Positions 5,249 to 9,780 of a stretch of DNA of 9,780 nt are shown in pieces. A model generated the notes under the pieces. That model saw only the letters and a list, made by a program, of their open reading frames with translations. It was not told the DNA's origin and made no database searches. Origin of the DNA: an uncultured Clostridia bacterium. Lineage in GTDB: Bacteria; Bacillota; Clostridia; TANB77; CAG-508. The stretch's first letter is position 1; each line of letters starts with the position of its first letter. Both the position numbers and the translations under genes were made by a program. Location of the stretch: assembly GCA_944388635.1 (NCBI GenBank), contig CALXJN010000106.1:1-9780 (forward strand), read 5' to 3'.

Positions 5249-5805
5249 ATTTCCCGACATATCGTATACACCAGTAAAATTCCCTGTTGTGCTTTGATTC
5301 CCATTAGATATATATATACTTTCTTCTGATGTACTTCCTCCTGTTATATATCCAGCACTATTGTTTGTTATTACATTCTTTCCATTTCTACCATATTTAC
5401 TATATGATAAATATGCAACTGCTCCCCATTCACTATTTTTTATTAAATGACTATCTTTATTTCTATCATAATTATAGCTATTTATATAGCAATTCCTTAT
5501 ATTTATATTTCTCCAACTACTATTATATTATTATTTTCATCAATCCATATAATTTCAACTTTCCCATATCTTTTACTGAAGTTCGCTGTTTCATCATCTA
5601 TAATGGTTACATTTTCATTATCAATAACAGGATCTTCTTTTTCAATTTCTTCTGTACCATTTTGTATAATATTTGTATATATTTCATCTTGCTCATTGTT
5701 AGTTGAATTTATTGCAAATATAACTCCTAAAATTGCACAAACAAAAATAATAATTATTACTGCAGTAACAATTATTATTTTTGTAGGACTAGTTTTTTGT
5801 TCCAT
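5207..5805 (-). pseudogene. FGE-like membrane-anchored protein, remnant with two internal deletions
   Basis: The start (ATG at 5803-5805, AAAGGA ahead of it) and the first 93 residues match the intact left copy: the MEQK start, the Ile/Val-rich membrane helix, the acidic linker, RYGKVEIIWIDENNN. After that Asn run about 520 bp are missing (left positions about 3749-4276), and the join shifts the frame, giving a stop after VVGEI. In the other frame homology resumes with SSWRNINIRNCYIN and NSEWGAVAYLSYSKYG, and reaches GVYDMSGNA. A second, in-frame deletion of about 360 bp (left 4550-4909) then joins directly to SNSSESFRVVLL and stop. This removes the WEY motif and nearly all of the variable-looking C-terminal region. 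A truncated 100-aa membrane peptide could still be made. Assembly collapse is an alternative to true decay. Confidence 0.8.
5744..5781 (-). repeat. 17-bp stem hairpin inside the start of the FGE-like pseudogene (right copy)
   Basis: Bases 5744-5760 and 5765-5781 pair over 17 bp (one mismatch or G-U) around TGCA, and TGCA is itself self-complementary. It lies in the same codons as the left-arm hairpin. The loop has changed while the stem is kept. Confidence 0.6.
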
Positions 5806-5870
5806 TTTAAATTCCTTTCTAAAAATTATGAAAAAATAATTTAAACTTTTATTACATCCTGAATATAGAT

Positions 5871-6308
5871 TTATTTTAGTTCCCTTCTATCCTGTGATAT
5901 TTCTTTTAGAACTTTTTCTAATCTTTTTTCTAAATCAGCTAATATATTATCTGCATACTCTTTTGCACCTTGAGTTATCTGTCTTGAATTTTCATTAGCG
6001 GCCTCCATTATTTGATTTTTTTGTTCATATGCTTTTTTTGTAATTTCATGCTCATCTATCATAGAAATAATTCTATTTTCTGCTTCTTTAACAACATCAT
6101 CAGCTTCTTTTTTTGCTTCTTCTAAAATTCTTTCTCTTTCTTCTCTAACCCATTTAGCCTGCTTCAAGTCTTCAGGCAATTTAAGCCTGATTTCTTTTAT
6201 TACATCTAAAATTTCATCTTGCTCTATGATAATTTTATTTGTAAAAGGCATTTTTTTTGAATTTTCTATGCTTTCCTCTAAATTTTCTAGTAAAGTAAAT
6301 ATTTCCAT
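5871..6308 (-). CDS. Coiled-coil protein resembling V-type ATPase subunit H / F0 subunit b (right copy)
   Basis: The 145-aa counterpart of the left-arm gene, with no gaps and about 94% identity. Substitutions cluster in two places: EESIENS near the start, and IIIEQDEILDVIKE around residues 26-40, nearly all conservative. The central and C-terminal heptads (WVREERERILEEAKKEADD, ITQGAKEYADNIL) are unchanged. The start lies 2 bp after the rsmD stop, with AGAGGA in the end of rsmD as ribosome binding site, so the coupled arrangement is preserved. There are no nucleotide-binding motifs and no membrane segment. The subunit-H/F0-b label is a family resemblance only. The space to the FGE-like pseudogene is 65 bp, and the promoter-like signals there do not match those of the left arm. 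Confidence 0.7.
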   Translation of the reverse strand: MEIFTLLENLEESIENSKKMPFTNKIIIEQDEILDVIKEIRLKLPEDLKQAKWVREERERILEEAKKEADDVVKEAENRIISMIDEHEITKKAYEQKNQIMEAANENSRQITQGAKEYADNILADLEKRLEKVLKEISQDRRELK

Positions 6309-6310
6309 TA

Positions 6311-6868
6311 TTAGTTTCCTCTTTCTTTAATAAAAATAAGGTAAGCTCTACCATATTTTCTAGTATCAATTATTTCTACTTTTTCTATCATTTTTAATTC
6401 ATTTATATCTCTATTAAATTCATCTGTTTCTATGATTATTATAGTATCTTCATCTATTATTTTAAGCTTTAATAATTCTCTTATCGCATTTATTGATAAG
6501 TCAAGTTTGTATGGTGGATCTAGAAATACTATTGAAAGTTTTTCTTTAATTTTTTTCATAGCCACTAAGTAATCACTATTAAAAATAACAGATTTATCTA
6601 AAAACTTCGTTTTGTTTAAATTTTCTTTAATAACTTTTATTGCCTCGTAACTCTTATCACAAAAATATGCTTTTTTTGCTCCTCTACTTAATGCTTCAAT
6701 TCCAAGTGCTCCACTGCCGGCAAATAAATCTAGAATAACAGCTTCTTTTATTTTATCTTGCAATATATTAAACAAAGACTCTTTTACTCTATCTAATGTA
6801 GGACGAGTTGAATTATTTTCTATAGTTTTTATCTTTGTTCCTCTAGCTACGCCACTTATAACTCTCAT
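6311..6868 (-). CDS. rsmD: RsmD, 16S rRNA (guanine-966-N2)-methyltransferase (right copy)
   Basis: A 185-aa SAM-dependent methyltransferase colinear with the left copy but only about 70% identical. Motif I LDLFAGSGALGIEALSRGA and motif IV FLDPPYKLDLS are unchanged, as are the TRPTLDRVKESLFNILQDK substrate-side segment and DTRKYGRA near the end. Divergence is concentrated in the outer parts (residues about 71-111, 121-140 and the last 10). Both copies look functional. The start MRVISG is family-typical and is preceded by a promoter rather than a ribosome binding site. The coiled-coil gene follows after 2 bp. This level of divergence with intact motifs suggests orthologues from two related organisms more than a recent duplication. 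Confidence 0.95.
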   Translation of the reverse strand: MRVISGVARGTKIKTIENNSTRPTLDRVKESLFNILQDKIKEAVILDLFAGSGALGIEALSRGAKKAYFCDKSYEAIKVIKENLNKTKFLDKSVIFNSDYLVAMKKIKEKLSIVFLDPPYKLDLSINAIRELLKLKIIDEDTIIIIETDEFNRDINELKMIEKVEIIDTRKYGRAYLIFIKERGN

Positions 6869-6874
6869 ACTACT

Positions 6875-6902
6875 ATTTTAACTTTAAATCCCTTCTTGTC
6901 AA
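6875..6902 (-). promoter_or_regulatory. rsmD promoter placed for a leaderless transcript (right copy)
   Basis: On the minus strand, TTGACA (complement of 6897-6902) and TAAAAT (complement of 6875-6880) are 16 bp apart, and 6 bp separate TAAAAT from the ATG. The spacer sequence differs from the left arm but the boxes and distances do not. There is no ribosome binding site downstream of the expected transcript start. Confidence 0.65.
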
Positions 6903-6971
6903 TATAATTAATAAAATTGTAATATTCCTTTAACATCAATGTAATACACATATTTTAACATACTTTTGCCT

Positions 6972-7011
6972 TAAAATAAAGGGATATACGTCAAATTAAT
7001 GAGTATATCCC
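6972..7011 (-). terminator. Terminator after divIVA, probably bidirectional (right copy)
   Basis: GGGATATAC (6981-6989) and GTATATCCC (7003-7011) form a perfect 9-bp stem. On the minus strand TTTATTTT follows, as expected for ending divIVA transcripts. On the plus strand the stem is followed by TATTTTTTATTA, which could stop opposing transcription. The position and stem core match the left-arm terminator. Confidence 0.75.
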
Positions 7012-7019
7012 TATTTTTT

Positions 7020-7035
7020 ATTACAAATTTGTAAT
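7020..7035. promoter_or_regulatory. 16-bp perfect palindrome ATTACAAATTTGTAAT (right copy)
   Basis: This is the same dyad as in the left arm, one base pair longer at each end. It lies between the divIVA stop and its terminator. Its neighbourhood is otherwise poorly conserved, which makes the retention notable. Confidence 0.45.
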
Positions 7036-7068
7036 TTTTTTATTTTAATTTAACAACCTTTTAGTAAT

Positions 7069-7521
7069 CTAATCATCTTTATTTACTTCTTTAAGAAGTT
7101 CTAATTGAGAAATAAGTAAAGATTCCATCTTTGCTTTATATACATCAAATTGTTTACTAACGTCTTCAAGTTCTTTTCTTTTTTCAGCAACTTTCATATC
7201 TAAATTTTCAGTACGCTCTTTTGCTTTATTTTCGGCTTCTCTAATAATTTGCTCAGCTTGCTTTTGAGCAGCATTTTTTACCTCATCTGCTGCAGACTGA
7301 GCCATAAGCAAAGTATTTTGAAGTGTAGATTCTATTTGATTATAATGTTCAACTTTTAGTTTTAAGTCTTCTAATTCTTTATCATTTTCATTTACTTTTT
7401 TATAAATCGTTGAATAATCTTTAGTTAATTCATCTAAAAAATCATCAACCTCTTCTGGATCATATCCGTTAAGAGTCTTTTTTGAAAATCTTTTATTTTC
7501 TATATCTAAAGGTGTAATCAT
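7069..7521 (-). CDS. divIVA: DivIVA-family polar/septal coiled-coil protein (right copy)
   Basis: A 150-aa DivIVA about 95% identical to the left copy. The lipid-binding N-terminus (residues 1-32, with NKRFSKKTLNGYDPEEVDDF) is unchanged. The seven substitutions fall in the coiled coil (for example STIYKKVNENDKELED, and KVAEKRKELEDVS). A G-rich ribosome binding site (GGGGGAG) precedes ATG, and sepF lies 19 bp upstream, giving the same compact two-gene unit. It ends in a palindrome and terminator, as in the other arm. The near-identity of the N-terminus fits its membrane-binding role. Confidence 0.92.
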   Translation of the reverse strand: MITPLDIENKRFSKKTLNGYDPEEVDDFLDELTKDYSTIYKKVNENDKELEDLKLKVEHYNQIESTLQNTLLMAQSAADEVKNAAQKQAEQIIREAENKAKERTENLDMKVAEKRKELEDVSKQFDVYKAKMESLLISQLELLKEVNKDD

Positions 7522-7540
7522 ATTTCTCCCCCATACCTAA

Positions 7541-8005
7541 TTAATTATTGGCATTACTCTTAAGCCAAGATACAGGCAATTTGCTCTTGGTTTCTTCTTT
7601 TGTTTCTGAAGTTATATCATAATTATATGGTGCAACTAAAAATATTGAACTAGATATTTTTTGCATATGACCGTCTAAAGCATGAGCTGCTCCACTAACT
7701 ACATCTATAATTCTTCTTGCTACATCTTTATTTACATATTCTAAATTAATAATTATAGATTTCTTCTCTTTTAATAAATCGCAAATATCTTCTGATTGTT
7801 CAAAAGAAGTTGGTTGCATTATGACCATTCTAACTTGTTGAGCCATATTAACAACTTTACTGTTCTTTCTACCAAATAATCCTTTTGGTTCTTCTAATTC
7901 GTCTTCCTCATAGCTTTCATTTACATCTTCATATTCTTCTTCTTCAGTTTCTTCCGCTCCCATACCGAAAATATTCATAAACTTATTTAAAACCGCGTTT
8001 GACAT
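7541..8005 (-). CDS. sepF: SepF, cell-division / FtsZ-ring anchoring protein (right copy)
   Basis: A 154-aa SepF about 92% identical to the left copy. The membrane-binding first 18 residues are the same, and the acidic linker differs most (TEEEEYEDVNESYEEDE). The FtsZ-binding SepF domain from VRMVIMQPTSFEQ to APYNYDI carries only conservative changes. AGGAGG lies 10 nt before ATG inside a block of about 65 nt that is nearly identical in both arms, including the promoter. As in the left arm, divIVA follows directly with no ylmG or ylmH between. Confidence 0.95.
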   Translation of the reverse strand: MSNAVLNKFMNIFGMGAEETEEEEYEDVNESYEEDELEEPKGLFGRKNSKVVNMAQQVRMVIMQPTSFEQSEDICDLLKEKKSIIINLEYVNKDVARRIIDVVSGAAHALDGHMQKISSSIFLVAPYNYDITSETKEETKSKLPVSWLKSNANN

Positions 8006-8052
8006 TTATAAACAACCTCCTAAATTTCTCCTTCGTGTCTACGACTATACCT

Positions 8053-8081
8053 AGTATCTAACTTTTTTTAGATAAAGTCAA
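8053..8081 (-). promoter_or_regulatory. sepF promoter (right copy)
   Basis: On the minus strand, TTGACT (complement of 8076-8081) and GATACT (complement of 8053-8058) are 17 bp apart, identical in both boxes and spacing to the left arm. Downstream DNA to the start codon has one mismatch in about 60 nt. Upstream lie several ATTACA-type repeats. Confidence 0.65.
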
Positions 8082-8135
8082 TACTTTTTTCAATATGTAA
8101 TATTTTTTTAATGTTTTCGTAATGTTTTTGTAATA

Positions 8136-9611
8136 TTATGTAGCATTTTTTATTTGCTCATCTGTTGGTTTCAAAAGCAACTCATCATAAAGAATTATAG
8201 ATGTTGTAACATCTTCTTCAATATCTAATTCTTCTATTTCTGATGTGCTATAATTTGTAACAATAGAATAATTTTCTGTCGCTTTTTGTACTTTTACTAA
8301 CACTTTATCTAAATATCCTGCCCTAGTTCTTATTACATAGTTAAGTCCATTTTCTTCTATGATGCAACTATTTGGAACTTTAAATCCACTTGCATCCCAC
8401 CAAATTATATCTATAGATACTTTCCTATAGCTTAATAGTTCTTCTATTCCTTCATTAATACTAAATATTATCGTAACTTCATTGTTTTCTTCTTTTGTAA
8501 TATATTCAATTTTTGCTTCTACTTCTTTAGAACTTGGTAGTGCTAATTTTACGCTATCTCCTATTTTAGCTGAATTTGCCTCATTTGTTTTTGAAGTACA
8601 CGCAATATATCCAATAAAATTATTAACAATCTTTCCACTCTCACTACTTTCTGATATAATTTGTCCTGTTTTCAAATTTAAATTTTGAAGAAACTCTTTA
8701 TTTATCTTAGAAAAATCATTTGTTGTTAAGATTTCTTCTAATCCATCAATTCGATATGAAACAATTCCACTCTTTGTAGCATTAACATATTCAGCCCCAA
8801 AATTAAGCTCATTCTCATATCCGCTTCTTTCATCAATAAGTTTTTTCAAATATGAACCTGCTGGGCTTAATTCTCCAGCAATTTTAGCTTTTTTTGTTAT
8901 ATTTTGAGCAATATTTTTTTTAAATTCATTTATTTTTTGAATGTCATTGGTATTAGTTACTTCACTCAAAGTTGTTTCTATTTGCGTATCCAATAATCTA
9001 GTATCAGAAGAAGGCAAGCTCTCATTGTTTTTTTCAATTGCCTCTTGAATTTTTATATCTAATTCAGCTATTTTATTTTTTAAATCTTCTTCTCCAGATG
9101 AATAGTATCTAAAAACAGGATCTCCACTAGCCACTTTTGAACCTTCTGATTTTATTTCTACCATTCCATTTTTATAATTCTCACCTTTTATTACAGTTTC
9201 ATCTCTAATAATATATCCATCGACAGTCTCCTCTTGAGAAATGCTTCCTTCATTTACCATAACAGAATCAGTCGGATTTTTTATTAGATGATAGACAGCT
9301 ATTGTCAAATATGTGCAAACTGCAATTGTAAGTAGCACTATAATTGCTAGCCTTTTAATGTTGATTTTTCGCTTTATAATAACATTAGAAGATGGAACTT
9401 CTTTATCATTAAATATGCTTTCAGTTTTTTGAAACTTTTTTTTATTTTTTTTCTTGTTTTTAATCTTTATTTTTCCGCTCTCGTTTTTCACTTGCTTAAT
9501 AAATGGATTTTCATCCTCTGATTCTTCATTGAAAGTAAGATTTTTATATTCCTTAAACTCTTGCTCTTCATTTTCTTCTTTCTTTTTTTCTTTTTTAGTG
9601 ATTTTTTTCAC
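8136..9611 (-). CDS. HlyD-like membrane-fusion (adaptor) protein, full length (right copy)
   Basis: A 491-aa protein with the complete architecture. Residues 1-86 are a highly charged, Lys/Glu-rich cytoplasmic region (MKKITKKEKKKEENEEQEF). One membrane helix follows at about 87-110 (LAIIVLLTIAVCTYLTIAVY). Outside come a lipoyl/biotinyl-like motif (GYIIRDETVIKGENYKNGMV to KVASGDPVFRYY), a helical hairpin at about 165-260, and a beta-rich C-terminal part (GIVSYRIDGLEE, KIGDSVKLALPS, VPNSCIIEENGLNYVIRT). The start is GTG at 9609-9611, supported by GGAGG 6 nt upstream. The family links inner-membrane exporters to the outside; here it sits between miaA and sepF, a placement I associate with Clostridia, so a role linked to the cell envelope at division is possible but unproven. 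The unusually long charged tail could contact cytoplasmic partners. miaA ends 33 bp upstream, suggesting co-transcription. Confidence 0.78.
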   Translation of the reverse strand: MKKITKKEKKKEENEEQEFKEYKNLTFNEESEDENPFIKQVKNESGKIKIKNKKKNKKKFQKTESIFNDKEVPSSNVIIKRKINIKRLAIIVLLTIAVCTYLTIAVYHLIKNPTDSVMVNEGSISQEETVDGYIIRDETVIKGENYKNGMVEIKSEGSKVASGDPVFRYYSSGEEDLKNKIAELDIKIQEAIEKNNESLPSSDTRLLDTQIETTLSEVTNTNDIQKINEFKKNIAQNITKKAKIAGELSPAGSYLKKLIDERSGYENELNFGAEYVNATKSGIVSYRIDGLEEILTTNDFSKINKEFLQNLNLKTGQIISESSESGKIVNNFIGYIACTSKTNEANSAKIGDSVKLALPSSKEVEAKIEYITKEENNEVTIIFSINEGIEELLSYRKVSIDIIWWDASGFKVPNSCIIEENGLNYVIRTRAGYLDKVLVKVQKATENYSIVTNYSTSEIEELDIEEDVTTSIILYDELLLKPTDEQIKNAT

Positions 9612-9644
9612 TTATTTCCTCCAGATAAAAATAATCTTGTTGAT

Positions 9645-9780
9645 TTAAATGCTAACATTTTTTATGTTATTAATTATTACTTCGGCATTGTTTTTGTTCT
9701 CGGCATCTAACCAAACTGCTTTACTATAAGTCTTAAACCATGTAATTTGTCTCTTAGCATATCTGCGACTCTCTTGCTTT
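9645..9780 (-). CDS. miaA: tRNA dimethylallyltransferase MiaA, C-terminal fragment
   Basis: Only the last 44 codons are in the window, the gene running off the right edge. The translation contains ESRRYAKRQITWFK, the conserved C-terminal MiaA signature (RRYAKRQxTWF), followed by a variable tail ending NIKNVSI and TAA at 9645-9647. MiaA adds a dimethylallyl group to N6 of A37 in tRNAs that read UNN codons. It lies in the same direction as the HlyD-like gene with 33 bp between, and no terminator is visible there. The frame is too short for start or catalytic residues to be checked. There is no left-arm counterpart because that arm is cut by the window edge. Confidence 0.87.
   Translation of the reverse strand, partial: KQESRRYAKRQITWFKTYSKAVWLDAENKNNAEVIINNIKNVSI

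Larger units (their letters stand above)
5164..9243 (-). repeat. Right arm of the large inverted duplication
   Basis: The same six genes in mirror orientation. It is shorter than the left arm mainly because of the two deletions (about 520 and 360 bp) in the FGE-like pseudogene. The unpaired DNA beyond 9243 carries the 5' part of the HlyD-like gene and miaA. Confidence 0.9.

Noticed and set aside
5329..5839. Two overlapping plus-strand open frames of 125 and 130 codons
   Set aside because: They run antisense to the FGE-like pseudogene, are rich in Ile, Tyr and Ser from AT-rich DNA, and have no ribosome binding site or recognisable domain.

Overview
The window is AT-rich DNA from a low-GC Gram-positive bacterium, most likely a member of the Clostridia. 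The evidence is the Firmicute division genes sepF and divIVA, an rsmD of the Bacillus/Clostridium type, strong GGAGG-type ribosome binding sites, and an A/T-rich codon choice. I cannot name a genus.

The layout is a large imperfect mirror image centred near position 5079. The left arm reads rightward: an HlyD-like membrane-fusion protein (start cut off by the window edge), sepF, divIVA, a 234-bp control region, rsmD, a V-ATPase-subunit-H/F0-b-like coiled-coil protein, and a membrane-anchored protein with an FGE-sulfatase / C-type-lectin-like domain. The right arm carries the same six genes in the same order on the minus strand, preceded at the far right edge by the 3' end of miaA. The right copy of the FGE-like gene is a pseudogene with two internal deletions. 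By my hand comparison the two copies are about 86% (HlyD-like), 92% (SepF), 95% (DivIVA), 70% (RsmD) and 94% (coiled-coil) identical in protein, so this is not a simple fold-back of one molecule.

The arms meet in a composite inverted repeat of about 340 bp. Its 85-nt outer arms are about 96% identical, there is a weaker 30-bp inner inverted repeat, and the 75-bp core is about 63% G+C, unlike anything else in the window. A single genome would rarely keep two diverged copies of sepF, divIVA and rsmD head-on, so the leading explanation is a chimeric contig in which two related strains or species were joined through this hairpin element. A real inverted duplication is possible and would be remarkable.

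Whichever is true, the two arms act as a natural comparative alignment. They show a conserved sepF promoter, a conserved rsmD promoter placed so close to the start codon that the mRNA should be leaderless, a conserved terminator, and a conserved TTACAAATTTGTAA palindrome. SepF and DivIVA act at the septum and cell poles. MiaA and RsmD modify tRNA and 16S rRNA. The HlyD-like and FGE-like proteins are membrane-anchored and face outward.
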